Of a stretch of 64,000 nucleotides of DNA, positions 15,673 to 24,518 are shown piece by piece; the first letter of the stretch is position 1; each line of letters begins with the position of its first letter. The translations under genes were made by a program, and so were the position numbers. Source of the stretch: Loktanella sp. M215 (GTDB lineage: Bacteria > Pseudomonadota > Alphaproteobacteria > Rhodobacterales > Rhodobacteraceae); NCBI RefSeq assembly GCF_021735925.1, contig NZ_WMEA01000001.1, positions 3,502,001 to 3,566,000 on the forward strand, given 5' to 3'. The notes below the pieces were generated by a model. That model ran no database searches. It was not told the DNA's origin and saw only the letters and a program-made list of their open reading frames with translations.

Positions 15673-16233
15673 TCAGGCGCCCGCGTCGAAATACCGCGCG
15701 CCAGGCACCCAGCCGGCCGCCCCGGCGGCGGCGACCCAGTCGCATTCCAGCGCCGTTTCGCCCACGATCACATAGCGGTCGGCGGCGGCGCCACGGGCGC
15801 GGATCGCGGCCTTCAGGTGATCGCGGGTGGCGGCCCACGACAGGGTGACGGGCGGTGCGGCAAAGGCCGCGTCGATCGCGGCCAGACGGGTCAGGATCGC
15901 GGGTGTGACGCGCGGTTGCGCCACGCCCACGCGGTCCGCCTGCACCGCGGCCAGCCGCAGCGCGCGGTCTTCCGGAATGTCGTCGCCGTCACGCAGTACC
16001 CGCAACGCGTTGGACGAAAACAGGAAACCGATCAGGTCGTGGCCGGTGCTGGCGCGGATGCCCGCATAGGTCTTGTAGGGCAGCCCGAGCGCCTGCGCGC
16101 GTTTCACCCGCAGGCGCACCACCTCGATCGGCAGGGTCGGCATCAGGTCGCGGCGCGCCTTGGCCCAGGCGAAGGTGCGGAAGGCGTGGCCCGGCTCATC
16201 CACTTGGCCGGAATTATGGCCGATCCCGGGCAT
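15673..16233 (-). CDS. Protein of unknown function embedded in the rib cluster
   Basis: 186 residues that I do not recognise. It opens MPGIGHNSG, a short N-terminal pattern seen on several unrelated alphaproteobacterial proteins, and is alanine- and arginine-rich with mostly helical character. Segments such as KTYAGIRASTGHDLIGFLFSSNA suggest a folded domain of about 100 residues. There is no signal peptide or membrane segment. Its ATG overlaps the ribE stop by one base (TGATG), so it is read with riboflavin synthase; ribB follows 72 bases after its stop. Codon use resembles its neighbours. A role in flavin metabolism is suggested only by position. Confidence 0.7.
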   Translation of the reverse strand: MPGIGHNSGQVDEPGHAFRTFAWAKARRDLMPTLPIEVVRLRVKRAQALGLPYKTYAGIRASTGHDLIGFLFSSNALRVLRDGDDIPEDRALRLAAVQADRVGVAQPRVTPAILTRLAAIDAAFAAPPVTLSWAATRDHLKAAIRARGAAADRYVIVGETALECDWVAAAGAAGWVPGARYFDAGA

Positions 16234-16835
16234 CAGTCATACTCCCGCAGGCGGGCGACGTAGCGGGCCATGGTGTCGACCTCGAGGTTGATCGCGTCGC
16301 CGACGCGGGTCTCGTTCCAGGTCGTGACCGCCTTGGTATGCGGGATGATGTTCACGCCAAAGTCGCGACCGTCCACGGCGTTCACCGTGAGCGAGGTCCC
16401 GTTGAGGGCGACGGACCCCTTGGGGGCGATGAACTTGGCGAAAGCCTCTGGCGCGCGAAAGGTGAAGCGGGTGCTGTCGCCTTCGTCGTGCATGGCGATG
16501 ACCTCTGCCACGCCGTCGACGTGACCCGAGACGATGTGCCCGCCCAGTTCGTCCCCGACCTTCAGCGCGCGTTCGAGGTTCAGCCGCTTGCCCGGCGTCC
16601 AGCGGTGCCGGCCAAGGCTGGTGGCGTTCACCGTCTCGGCGCTGATGTCGACGTCGAACCATGGCTGCGGATCGCGGCCAAGGGCGACGACTGTCAGGCA
16701 GACACCTTCGCACGCGATGCTGGCCCCGATGTCGATGCCGTCCGGGTCATAGGCCGTGGCGATGCGGGCGCGCAGGTCGCCGCGCTGGTCCACTTGCAGC
16801 ACATGCCCAACGTCGGTGACGATTCCGGTAAACAT
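16233..16835 (-). CDS. ribE: Riboflavin synthase alpha chain
   Basis: 200 residues starting MFTGIVTDVG, the invariant riboflavin synthase N-terminus. AAGGAG five bases before ATG 16835 fixes the start. Two lumazine-binding barrels are visible, each with its signature: CEGVCLTVV in the first (about 40-50) and NGTSLTVNAVDG in the second (about 135-147). It dismutates two dimethyl-ribityllumazine molecules to riboflavin. It is normally preceded by ribD; here 4.8 kb of opposite-strand capsule genes intervene, so it must have its own promoter in the 174-base gap to kpsS. Confidence 0.94.
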   Translation of the reverse strand: MFTGIVTDVGHVLQVDQRGDLRARIATAYDPDGIDIGASIACEGVCLTVVALGRDPQPWFDVDISAETVNATSLGRHRWTPGKRLNLERALKVGDELGGHIVSGHVDGVAEVIAMHDEGDSTRFTFRAPEAFAKFIAPKGSVALNGTSLTVNAVDGRDFGVNIIPHTKAVTTWNETRVGDAINLEVDTMARYVARLREYD

Positions 16836-16940
16836 AGACGCTCCTTCATGGTTTGTTTCGAGGTAAACCCTCATACCGCCGCAGACAAGCGGGGCCGGTT
16901 GCGCGCCGCCACCGAAGACGCCTTAATTTCGCCCCGACAA

Positions 16941-16948
16941 ATGGTTAA
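16941..16948 (-). promoter_or_regulatory. Candidate CtrA half-site TTAACCAT
   Basis: The minus strand reads TTAACCAT, the strong half of the alphaproteobacterial CtrA site, in the divergent gap between ribE and kpsS and 62 bases before the kpsS start. The second half-site at the usual seven-base spacing is not present, so support is weak. Confidence 0.25.
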
Positions 16949-17009
16949 CGTGACGTCCGAGCCGTGATGACGCCACACCGCGATACAGACCGAGATAAAG
17001 ATTGACCCC

Positions 17010-18296
17010 GTGACCGATCCCGCCCCCCGCCGCTTTCTGTTCCTGCAGGGCCCTCATGGGCCGTTCCTGCACCGTCTGGCGCGGATGCTGCGGGCTGCGG
17101 GCGCCGAGGTCTGGCGCGTGGGCTTCAACGCGGGCGACCGGGCGTTCTGGTTCGGCGCGCCGGGCTATATCCCATTTACCGCGCCGCAGGACGCCTGGCC
17201 CGACACGTTCCGCGCCATCGTGGCGGAACACGCGATCACCGATATCGTGCTTTACGGCGACACCCGTCCGATCCACGCGCAGGCGGTTGCAGCCGCGCGC
17301 GCGCTGGGGCTGCGCATTCATGTCTTCGAGGAAGGCTACATGCGGCCCTACTGGGTCACCTACGAACGGGGCGGCACCAACGGACATTCGCGGCTGATGG
17401 ACATGAGTGTGGCGGACATGCGCGCGGCCCTGGCGATGTCGGATCTGGAAATGCCGACGCCGCCCGCCCACTGGGGCGACATGCGGCACCACGTCTTTTA
17501 CGGCGCACTTTACCACTGGTTCGTGATGTTCCGGAACGGCCAGTACCGCAATTTCCAGCGGCACCGCGAGTTGCCCGTCGCGGTCGAGACCTGGCTTTAC
17601 ACCAAACGGCTGCTGCTGATGCCCTGGATCGCGCTGGACCGGCGGATCGCCACGCTGCGCATCCGCCACGGCGGCTTTCCCTATCACCTCGTCCTGCTGC
17701 AACTGGAACACGACGCCAGTTTCCAGAAACATTCGCCCTTCACCCGGATGGAGGAGTTTCTGACCGTCGTGATGGACGGCTTTGCCAGCGCCACGCCGCG
17801 GCACCATCATCTGGTGTTCAAGGCGCACCCCTTGGACAACGACCGCAGCCCGACGAAACAGATCATCAAGCGGCTGGCGGCCAAGGCCGGTGTCAGCGGC
17901 CGGGTGCATTACGTGCGCGGCGGCAAGCTGGCGCGGCTTCTGGATCACGCGCGCACCGCCGTCACCGTCAATTCCACCGCCGCGCATCAGGTGCTGTGGC
18001 GCGGCATCCCGCTGAAGGTCTTCGGCGATGCGGTCTATAACAAACCGGAGTTCGTGTCGGCGCAGGCGCTGCCTGACTTCTTCACCTCCTCCGACCGGCC
18101 GGACGGGCGCGCCTACAAGGATTACCGCCGTTTCCTGCTGGAAACATCGCAGGTACCGGGCGGGTTCTATTCGTCGCAGGGGCGCAGGCAACTGATGCGG
18201 CAGGTCGTGGACATGATGCTGGCAGAGGCGGACCCCTACGACAGCCTTGCGCTGGGCAAGACGCCGCCCCGCCAGCCGTTACGGATCGTGACCTGA
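17010..18296 (+). CDS. kpsS: KpsS-like capsule polysaccharide Kdo transferase
   Basis: 428 residues from a GTG start. The opening RRFLFLQGPHGPFLHRLARML is the typical KpsS N-terminus (shown here within its 20-residue core: FLFLQGPHGPFL). Further family regions are IHVFEEGYMRPYWVTYE near 112, VFKAHPLDNDRS near 270 and TVNSTAAHQVLWRGIP near 322. KpsS adds the first beta-Kdo to phosphatidylglycerol, starting the linker on which group-2 capsules are built. Kps transporters KpsMT are not in the window. It is divergent from ribE and followed after 216 bases by the exporter lipoprotein and kpsC. Confidence 0.87.
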   Translation: MTDPAPRRFLFLQGPHGPFLHRLARMLRAAGAEVWRVGFNAGDRAFWFGAPGYIPFTAPQDAWPDTFRAIVAEHAITDIVLYGDTRPIHAQAVAAARALGLRIHVFEEGYMRPYWVTYERGGTNGHSRLMDMSVADMRAALAMSDLEMPTPPAHWGDMRHHVFYGALYHWFVMFRNGQYRNFQRHRELPVAVETWLYTKRLLLMPWIALDRRIATLRIRHGGFPYHLVLLQLEHDASFQKHSPFTRMEEFLTVVMDGFASATPRHHHLVFKAHPLDNDRSPTKQIIKRLAAKAGVSGRVHYVRGGKLARLLDHARTAVTVNSTAAHQVLWRGIPLKVFGDAVYNKPEFVSAQALPDFFTSSDRPDGRAYKDYRRFLLETSQVPGGFYSSQGRRQLMRQVVDMMLAEADPYDSLALGKTPPRQPLRIVT

Positions 18297-18512
18297 TCGC
18301 AGCATGCCGGCGCGTCAGTCCGCACCGGACGGCACGCAGGTTTTGCCGGTTTGCATCGGCCAAAATCTCTGGCAAAGCGGCACGAAAGCAACAGTGTCCT
18401 GTGACACACCGGGCGTCATGGCCTGCCAAACTATCTTTCCGCGCGTCTTTCCCGTAGCGTAAAAAGAAAAGACGACCGAGGCAGAACAATAACAGGTCGA
18501 GGAGACCGAGCA

Positions 18513-19643
18513 GTGCTATTCCTGACATTGCGCCTTTCACGGGGCGCCGCCCTCGTTGTCACGCTGGGTATTCTGGCCGCTTGCGCCCTGCCCCGTGTGG
18601 GACCGAACAAATCCGAGATCTTCTCAGGCTCTGTCCTGCGGGAAGGCGACGCCTACATCCTGACCGTGGACGACCGTGTGAATGCGATCGCCGCCGTGGC
18701 CCCCGCACTGGGGTTCAGCGCGGGGTTCCTGAATGCGGGCCAGGTCGGCCCCGATACGATCAACGCCGGCGACACGCTGGGCCTGACGATCTTCGAAAAC
18801 GTCGACGACGGCTTGCTGGTGCCGACGGGCCAGAACGCCACGATCCTGAACGAGGTGCAGGTCGACGGTCAGGGCTATATCTTCGTGCCCTACGCCGGTC
18901 GCGTGCTGGCCGCGGGCAATACGCCAGAGGCGATCCGCCGGATCATCACCGAAAAGCTGTCAGACCAGACCCCGGACCCGCAGGTGCAGGTGCGCCGTCT
19001 GGCAGGCAACGGATCGACGGTCTCTGTCTCTGGCGCGGTGAATGCACAGGGCGTCTATCCGATCGAACGCCCCACCCGGTCGCTGATCGCGATGCTGGCG
19101 GCGGCGGGCGGGATCGCCCTGAACCCCGAAATAGCACGCGTGACCGTCGTGCGCGGCAACCAGCGGGCCGAGATCTTCTATGACGATCTGTACAACAACG
19201 CGCGCAACGATATCGCCCTGCGCGACGGCGATGCCATCGTGGTCAAGGCCGACAGCCGGACCTTTACCGCCCTTGGCGCCACCGGCACGCAGAACCGGGT
19301 CAAGTTCGAGACGCCCACGATTTCCGCGATCGAGGCGCTGGCGCAGGTCGGCGGTCTGTCGTCGGTCACGGCCGACCCCACCGGCGTCTTCGTGTTCCGC
19401 AACGAACCCGAGGAGATTGCAGAGCAGCTGGTCGGTCAGGATCTGACGGGCACGCAGCGGGTGGTCTACGTGCTGGACCTGACGCGCCCGAACGGCATGT
19501 TCATGGCCCGCGACTTTGCCATCCGCGACGGCGATACCGTCTATGTGACCGAGGCGCCCTTTGCCCAGTTCAGCAAGACCATTGCCGCTGCCACCGGGTC
19601 GCTGAACACGGTCAACAGCGTCAAGAACACGACCGGTCTGTAA
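18513..19643 (+). CDS. Polysaccharide export lipoprotein (Wza/KpsD-like)
   Basis: 376 residues from GTG 18513, supported by GAGGAG seven bases upstream. A lipoprotein signal ends in LAAC with Cys at about 24, so the protein is anchored in the outer membrane. A polysaccharide-export domain follows (about 75-170: INAGDTLGLTIFE, GYIFVPYAGRV), then SLBB-type repeats (VSVSGAVNAQGVYPIERPT, TALGATGTQNRVKFE, DFAIRDGDTVYVTEAPF). This architecture forms the outer-membrane channel of capsule export. It stands between kpsS and kpsC, five bases before the latter, so it is most likely the capsule channel of this system. Confidence 0.87.
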   Translation: MLFLTLRLSRGAALVVTLGILAACALPRVGPNKSEIFSGSVLREGDAYILTVDDRVNAIAAVAPALGFSAGFLNAGQVGPDTINAGDTLGLTIFENVDDGLLVPTGQNATILNEVQVDGQGYIFVPYAGRVLAAGNTPEAIRRIITEKLSDQTPDPQVQVRRLAGNGSTVSVSGAVNAQGVYPIERPTRSLIAMLAAAGGIALNPEIARVTVVRGNQRAEIFYDDLYNNARNDIALRDGDAIVVKADSRTFTALGATGTQNRVKFETPTISAIEALAQVGGLSSVTADPTGVFVFRNEPEEIAEQLVGQDLTGTQRVVYVLDLTRPNGMFMARDFAIRDGDTVYVTEAPFAQFSKTIAAATGSLNTVNSVKNTTGL

Positions 19644-19648
19644 CCGGC

Positions 19649-21670
19649 ATGCGCCCTTACGCGCCAGACGCCGCCGCGGGGGAGACCCTGCGGCAGCTTT
19701 TCGTTTACAACGGCGGGTTCCTCACGCAGGGCCGTGTGCGGCGCATCCTGACGCTGGCGGGCTGGGACATCCGGCTGGGCCTGCCGGGGGACGGCGACAC
19801 GGTGGGCGTCTGGGGCCATTCCCCCACCGCACCGCGGGGCGAGGCGGTGGCGCGCAGGCGGGCCAGCCCGGTGGTGCGGGTAGAGGATGCCTTTCTGCGG
19901 TCGGTCCTGCCGGGACGCGACGGGGAACCCCCGCTGGGGCTGGTGATCGACAGGCGCGGCATGCACTACGATCCTGCCCAGCCCAGCGATCTGGAATGCA
20001 TCCTGCGCGACGATCCGCTGGATGATACGGCCGCCCTGAACCGCGCGAAGGCCGCCATGGCAGAGATCGCGCGGCTGGGGCTGTCGAAATACAATGCCTT
20101 TGATCGGGGCGCGGCGGTGCCCGATCCGGGCTACGTGCTGGTGATCGACCAGACGCGGGGCGATGCGGCGGTGACGGCCAGCGGGGCGGATGCGAATACC
20201 TTCCGCGAGATGCTGTTCTACGCCCAGACCGATCACCCCACCGCGCGGATCGTCATCAAGACCCACCCCGAGACGGTGGAGGGACACCGGCCCGGCTATT
20301 TCACCGACCAATATGCGGACGACCGGATCAGCTTGTGCGACGGCCCGGTGTCGCCGCACGCCCTGCTGGCGGGGGCTGTCGCGGTCTACACGGTCTCGTC
20401 CCAGATGGGGTTCGAGGCGATCCTCGCGGGGCACCGGCCGGTGGTCTTTGGCCAGCCGTTCTACATCGGGTGGGGGCTGAGCGATGACCGCAAGCCGCTG
20501 GACCGGCGCCAGCGGCGGCTGACGCGGGCGCAGCTGTTTCTGGGGGCGATGATGCTCTATCCGGTGTGGTACGATCCCTACCGCGACCGGTTGTGCGGGA
20601 TCGAGGAGGCCGTGACGACGCTGGCGGCGCAGACGCGGGCGTGGCGCGACGATCATAAGGGATGGACCGGGCACCGGATCAGCCTGTGGAAACGCGGGCC
20701 GTTGCAGCAGGTCTTTGGCGCGCAGGTGCCGATGCGGTTCGCCAAGGACGGCGCCGCGCCCGCGGCGGACGGGCGGCGGCACATGGTCTGGGCGTCGAAG
20801 GCGCCGCCGGGGTCCGCAATGGTGCGGATCGAGGACGGCTTCCTGCGCTCTCGCGGGTTGGGGGCGGACCTGATCCCGCCGCTGTCGCTGGTGCTGGACG
20901 ATCTGGGGATCTACTACGACCCGACCCAGCCGTCGCGGCTGGAAGAGATGATCGCGGCCGCTTGCGCCCTGCCCGACTGCGCGCGCGCGCGGGCGACGGC
21001 GCTGATCGGGGCGCTGTGCCGGGGGCGGCTGTCGAAATACAACCTCGGGTCCACGGAGCCGCTGCGCGGGCTGCCGGTGGGGCGGCGGATTCTGGTGCCG
21101 GGACAGGTGGCCGATGACGCCTCGATCCGGCTGGGGGCCAGCGACGTCGCGACCAATGGCGATCTGTTGCGCGCGGCGCGGGCGGCGAACCCGGCGGCGG
21201 TGATCCTTTACAAGCCGCATCCGGATGTCGAGGCGGGTCTACGCGATGGGGCTGTGCCGGAGGCCGCCGCGATTGCCGATGCGGTGCTGACGGGGATGGA
21301 CGCGATCACCGCGCTGGATCTGGTGGACGAGGTCTGGACCATGACCAGCACGCTGGGGTTCGAGGCGCTGCTGCGCGGCAAGCGCGTGACCTGTCTGGGG
21401 ATGCCGTTCTATGCGGGCTGGGGTCTGACCGAGGATCGCGCGATGCCGGTGCCGCGCCGGGCCGCCAACCCCGACCTCGCGGCCCTCGTCCATGCGGTGC
21501 TGATCGATTATCCGCGCTATCACGATCCCCTGACGGGCCTGCCCTGCCCGGTCGAGGTGGTGGTGGAGCGTCTGCGCGACGGCACGGTGCCGGCCCCGTC
21601 GCGGGGCAACCGGCTGCTGGCCAAGGCGCAGGGACTTTTTGCCTCGCAGGCGTGGCTGTGGCGACGCTAG
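19649..21670 (+). CDS. kpsC: KpsC-like dual-module beta-Kdo transferase
   Basis: 673 residues with two similar modules. Module 1 (about 15-340) has VEDAFLRS, HYDPAQPSDLE, LSKYN, KTHPE and QMGFEAILAGHRP. Module 2 (about 345-650) repeats VRIEDGFLRSRG, YYDPTQPSRLE, LSKYN, KPHP and TLGFEALLRGKRV. KpsC extends the linker started by KpsS with alternating beta-Kdo linkages, one per module. Both modules look intact. The TAG stop overlaps the convergent ribD stop by four bases (21667-21670). There is no codon or composition break against its neighbours, so recent transfer is not evident. Confidence 0.92.
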   Translation: MRPYAPDAAAGETLRQLFVYNGGFLTQGRVRRILTLAGWDIRLGLPGDGDTVGVWGHSPTAPRGEAVARRRASPVVRVEDAFLRSVLPGRDGEPPLGLVIDRRGMHYDPAQPSDLECILRDDPLDDTAALNRAKAAMAEIARLGLSKYNAFDRGAAVPDPGYVLVIDQTRGDAAVTASGADANTFREMLFYAQTDHPTARIVIKTHPETVEGHRPGYFTDQYADDRISLCDGPVSPHALLAGAVAVYTVSSQMGFEAILAGHRPVVFGQPFYIGWGLSDDRKPLDRRQRRLTRAQLFLGAMMLYPVWYDPYRDRLCGIEEAVTTLAAQTRAWRDDHKGWTGHRISLWKRGPLQQVFGAQVPMRFAKDGAAPAADGRRHMVWASKAPPGSAMVRIEDGFLRSRGLGADLIPPLSLVLDDLGIYYDPTQPSRLEEMIAAACALPDCARARATALIGALCRGRLSKYNLGSTEPLRGLPVGRRILVPGQVADDASIRLGASDVATNGDLLRAARAANPAAVILYKPHPDVEAGLRDGAVPEAAAIADAVLTGMDAITALDLVDEVWTMTSTLGFEALLRGKRVTCLGMPFYAGWGLTEDRAMPVPRRAANPDLAALVHAVLIDYPRYHDPLTGLPCPVEVVVERLRDGTVPAPSRGNRLLAKAQGLFASQAWLWRR

Positions 21671-22752
21671 ACCGGGTGCCAGACCTGCAGGATGTCGCCG
21701 CCGACGGGTGAGAGGCGGTCGAGGCGGAAGCGCGGGGCCTGCGCCAGATCGCGCACGCCGAGGCCCGCGAGCGAAGGCAGGCCGTCGGCGCCGAGGGCGA
21801 CGCCGGCGCTGATGACGACCAGTTCATCGACCAGACGGGCCTGCAGCAGGGAGGCGGCCAAACTGCCGCCGCCTTCGCAAAGCACGCGGGTGATGCCGCG
21901 GGCGGCCAGCGCGCGCAGGGCAGAGAGCGGGTCGACCTGATTGTGCGAGAGGGCGCATTCAAGTGTCTCGACCCCGGCCTGTTGCCAGTCGCGGGTATTG
22001 GCGTCCGGGCCGTGGCACAGCCAGACGGGCTGTTGCCGCGCGGTCTGGGCGAGGCGTCCGTTGATCGGCAGGTGCAGGTCGCGCGACAGCACGACGCGGA
22101 CGGGTTGGCGCACCTCGCCCAGATCGCGGACGTCGAGCATGGGGTCGTCGGCACGGGCGGTGCCGGCCCCGACCAGCACCGCGTCATGGCGGGCGCGCAG
22201 GGCGTGGACGGCGCGGCGGGCCAGCGGGCCGGTGATCCAGCGGCTTTCGCCGCTGGCGGTGGCGATGCGCCCGTCGAGGCTGCTGGCGAGTTTCAGGGTC
22301 ACGAAGGGGCGCTGGTGATTGATCCGCTTGAGGAAGCCCGCGTGATCCTGCTCTGCCGCGCGGCGCAGCAGGCCCACCTCGACCGTGATGCCCGCCGCCT
22401 GCAGGCGGGCGATGCCCTGCCCCGCCGTGCGCGGATCGGGGTCGCCGGTGGCCACGACGACGCGGGCCACGCCGGCGGCGATCAGCGCGTCTGCGCACGG
22501 CGGGGTCTTGCCCGTGTGGGCGCAGGGTTCAAGCGTGACATAGACCGTGGCGCCGCGGGCCGCATCGCCCGCCTGATCGAGGGCCACACGTTCCGCATGG
22601 GGCCTGCCGTAGCGCTGGGTGGTGCCGCGGCCGACGATGACGGCGCCCTGCACGATGACGCAGCCCACGGCGGGGTTCGGCCAGACCTGTCCCATGCCGC
22701 GCCGGCCCAAGGCCAGCGCCAGCGTCATGAACCGCGTGTCGGCGGCGGTCAT
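21667..22752 (-). CDS. ribD: Bifunctional pyrimidine deaminase/reductase RibD
   Basis: 361 residues. In the deaminase domain (about 1-145) the zinc ligands are seen in HAERVAL (52-54) and [12 protein letters not shown] (cysteines about 77 and 86). The reductase domain follows (about 150-361), opening [17 protein letters not shown] and containing [13 protein letters not shown] and VLCEGGGSL for NADPH binding. It catalyses steps two and three of riboflavin synthesis. Its ATG overlaps the nrdR stop (ATGA at 22749-22752). Downstream, instead of ribE, come the convergent capsule genes. Confidence 0.94.
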   Translation of the reverse strand: MTAADTRFMTLALALGRRGMGQVWPNPAVGCVIVQGAVIVGRGTTQRYGRPHAERVALDQAGDAARGATVYVTLEPCAHTGKTPPCADALIAAGVARVVVATGDPDPRTAGQGIARLQAAGITVEVGLLRRAAEQDHAGFLKRINHQRPFVTLKLASSLDGRIATASGESRWITGPLARRAVHALRARHDAVLVGAGTARADDPMLDVRDLGEVRQPVRVVLSRDLHLPINGRLAQTARQQPVWLCHGPDANTRDWQQAGVETLECALSHNQVDPLSALRALAARGITRVLCEGGGSLAASLLQARLVDELVVISAGVALGADGLPSLAGLGVRDLAQAPRFRLDRLSPVGGDILQVWHPV

Positions 22753-23216
22753 TGGTCCGATTTGGTGTTCGGGCGCAGATCGTTCATGAATTTCTCGAAA
22801 TCATCGGCAGCCTGAAAGTTCTTGTAGACCGATGCAAAACGCACATAGGCCACCGTGTCAATCCGCGCGAGGCTTTCCATCACGATCTCTCCGATGGTGC
22901 CGGAGGGGATGTCGGTCTCTCCCATACTCTCCAACCGGCGCACGATGCCGGAAATCATCTGGTCCATGCGTTCGGGTTCGACAGGGCGTTTCTGGAGCGC
23001 GATGCGGATCGAGCGTTCCAGCTTGTCGCGGTCGAAATCCTCGCGCCGGCCGTTCGATTTGATCACGACGAGGTCGCGCAATTGCACGCGTTCATAGGTG
23101 GTGAAGCGGCCGCCGCAGGCCGGGCAGAAGCGGCGCCTGCGGATCGCGACGTGATCCTCTGCCGGGCGGGAGTCCTTGACCTGAGTATCGACATTTCCGC
23201 AAAAGGGGCAACGCAT
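22749..23216 (-). CDS. nrdR: Transcriptional repressor NrdR
   Basis: 155 residues. The N-terminal zinc ribbon is MRCPFCGN ... [12 protein letters not shown], with cysteines at 3, 6, 31 and 34. An ATP-cone domain follows (about 46-136: [27 protein letters not shown]). NrdR senses ATP/dATP and represses ribonucleotide reductase genes through pairs of NrdR boxes. It is coupled to ribD by a four-base overlap, the common nrdR-ribD arrangement. A perfect DnaA box sits 49 bases upstream of the start, and an NrdR-box-like palindrome is seen elsewhere in the window at 46628. Confidence 0.96.
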   Translation of the reverse strand: MRCPFCGNVDTQVKDSRPAEDHVAIRRRRFCPACGGRFTTYERVQLRDLVVIKSNGRREDFDRDKLERSIRIALQKRPVEPERMDQMISGIVRRLESMGETDIPSGTIGEIVMESLARIDTVAYVRFASVYKNFQAADDFEKFMNDLRPNTKSDQ

Positions 23217-23264
23217 GGGGCCTGTCCTTGTCTTTTCGTCCGCGTCTTGGGGTTGGCCCCCAAG

Positions 23265-23273
23265 TTATCCACA
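23265..23273 (+). promoter_or_regulatory. Perfect DnaA box upstream of nrdR
   Basis: TTATCCACA, the strongest DnaA consensus, in the 145-base intergenic region upstream of nrdR. A short inverted repeat, TTGGGG TTGGCC CCCAA, lies next to it. It is a single box, so it is a possible transcriptional DnaA site rather than an origin. Confidence 0.45.
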
Positions 23274-23361
23274 GCGACTATAGGCGGCGCCCCAGCCTTT
23301 GGGTAGGGGCTGCGCGCACCCCCCGCATCTGGAGGGTCGTGAGTGAGTCTTTTGTAGCACG

Positions 23362-23766
23362 TCACCCCAGATGGGCCGCGACCTGACGACTGTGCGGGGC
23401 GTTGCGATGTTCGAAGAGGTAGATCCCCTGCCATGTGCCAAGCGCCAGATGACCGGCGGTCACGGGGATCGAGAGGGACACCGGCAGCAGGGCGGCCTTG
23501 ATGTGGGCCGGCATGTCGTCGGGCCCTTCGTAGGTGTGGGTCAGGTATGACATGGCCGGGTCGGTCGCGGGCGGCACGAGGCGGGCGAGGTAGTGCAGCA
23601 GGTCGCTCTGCACCTCTGGATCGGCGTTTTCCTGAATCAGCAGGCTGGCGGAGGTATGGCGGATGAAGAGCGTGAGCAGGCCGGTGCCGGTGGCCCAGGC
23701 AGCGACCTGATCGGTGAAGTCGTAAAGGCCCTGCCCCCGCGTCGGAATCGTGAAAGTCGTCTGCAT
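23362..23766 (-). CDS. YjbQ family protein (secondary thiamine-phosphate synthase type)
   Basis: 134 residues, the full family length. The characteristic blocks are TRGQGLYDFTDQV, FIRHTSASLLIQENADP, LTHTYEGPDDMPAHIKA and LGTWQGIYLFEHR, where His and Asp/Glu residues line a possible metal site. Members can weakly complement a thiamine phosphate synthase defect, but the true function is open. The start at 23766 is set by family length, with GAGG upstream. It is divergent from an SDR gene, 61 bases away. Confidence 0.88.
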   Translation of the reverse strand: MQTTFTIPTRGQGLYDFTDQVAAWATGTGLLTLFIRHTSASLLIQENADPEVQSDLLHYLARLVPPATDPAMSYLTHTYEGPDDMPAHIKAALLPVSLSIPVTAGHLALGTWQGIYLFEHRNAPHSRQVAAHLG

Positions 23767-23827
23767 CGGTGAACCTCGGGTTGGCGGGCCGCGTTGGGGT
23801 GTCAACAGACAGCATAAGGAGACCATC

Positions 23828-24502
23828 ATGGCCGACAAGACACTCTTCATCACCGGCGCATCCAGCGGCATTGGCGCGGCGACAGCGCGCAAGGCGGTGG
23901 CCGCGGGCTGGAACGTCGGGCTGTTCGCCCGGTCGGAGGACAAGCTGCGCGATCTGGTGGCGGATCTGGGCGACCGGGCGCTGGCGCTGCCGGGGGATGC
24001 GACCAGCTTTGACGACCAGGCGGCGGCGCTGAAGACGCTGAGCGAGACATTCGGGACGGTGAACGCGGCCTTTGCCAATGCCGGGCGCGGCACGTCCAAA
24101 GGCGGCGCCGAGAAGGGCGAGGTCGACGACTGGCAGGGGATGGTCGACCTGAACGTCATGGGGATGCTGAAGACGGTGAAGGCCGCACTGCCCTATCTGA
24201 AACCGAACAAGGGTCACATGGTGATGACCGGGTCCGCCGCCGGGCGGCGGCATATTGCGGGGTCCGTCTATGGGGCCACCAAGTGGTTCGTGCACGGCTA
24301 TGCCGGCAATCTGGCCGAGGAGATGAAGGAGTGGGGCGGGCGCTGCACGGTGGTTGCACCGGGGATGGTGAACACCGGGTTCTTTGACGAACGCAAGCCC
24401 GACAAGCTGCAGCCCGACGATGTAGCCGATGCGGTGATGCTGGCACTGAATGCGTCGGAGCTGAACGACGTGCGCGAAGTGTTCCTGATGCCGCGCGGGT
24501 GA
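23828..24502 (+). CDS. Classical short-chain dehydrogenase/reductase
   Basis: 224 residues. The TGASSGIG cofactor motif is at about 9-16, NAG in the fourth strand (FANAGRG) and the catalytic YGATK near residue 145, preceded by a serine-containing strand (VMTGSAAG). It is an NAD(P)-dependent oxidoreductase of unknown substrate. AAGGAGACC stands before the ATG. The C-terminus (DDVADAVMLALNASELNDVREVFLMP) is typical of YdfG/SDR-like members. An inverted repeat that may terminate the transcript follows 17 bases after the stop. Confidence 0.88.
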   Translation: MADKTLFITGASSGIGAATARKAVAAGWNVGLFARSEDKLRDLVADLGDRALALPGDATSFDDQAAALKTLSETFGTVNAAFANAGRGTSKGGAEKGEVDDWQGMVDLNVMGMLKTVKAALPYLKPNKGHMVMTGSAAGRRHIAGSVYGATKWFVHGYAGNLAEEMKEWGGRCTVVAPGMVNTGFFDERKPDKLQPDDVADAVMLALNASELNDVREVFLMPRG

Positions 24503-24518
24503 TGCCAGCGGGGGGTGA

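Noticed and set aside
16836..17009. FMN riboswitch in front of ribE or ribB
   Set aside because: I looked for the conserved FMN element blocks upstream of ribE, ribB and ribH and found none.
17010..21670. Recently acquired capsule island
   Set aside because: No integrase, tRNA target, direct repeats or clear base-composition break surrounds the three kps-like genes.
23265..23273. Replication origin at the DnaA box
   Set aside because: Only a single box is present, with no AT-rich unwinding region or box cluster.
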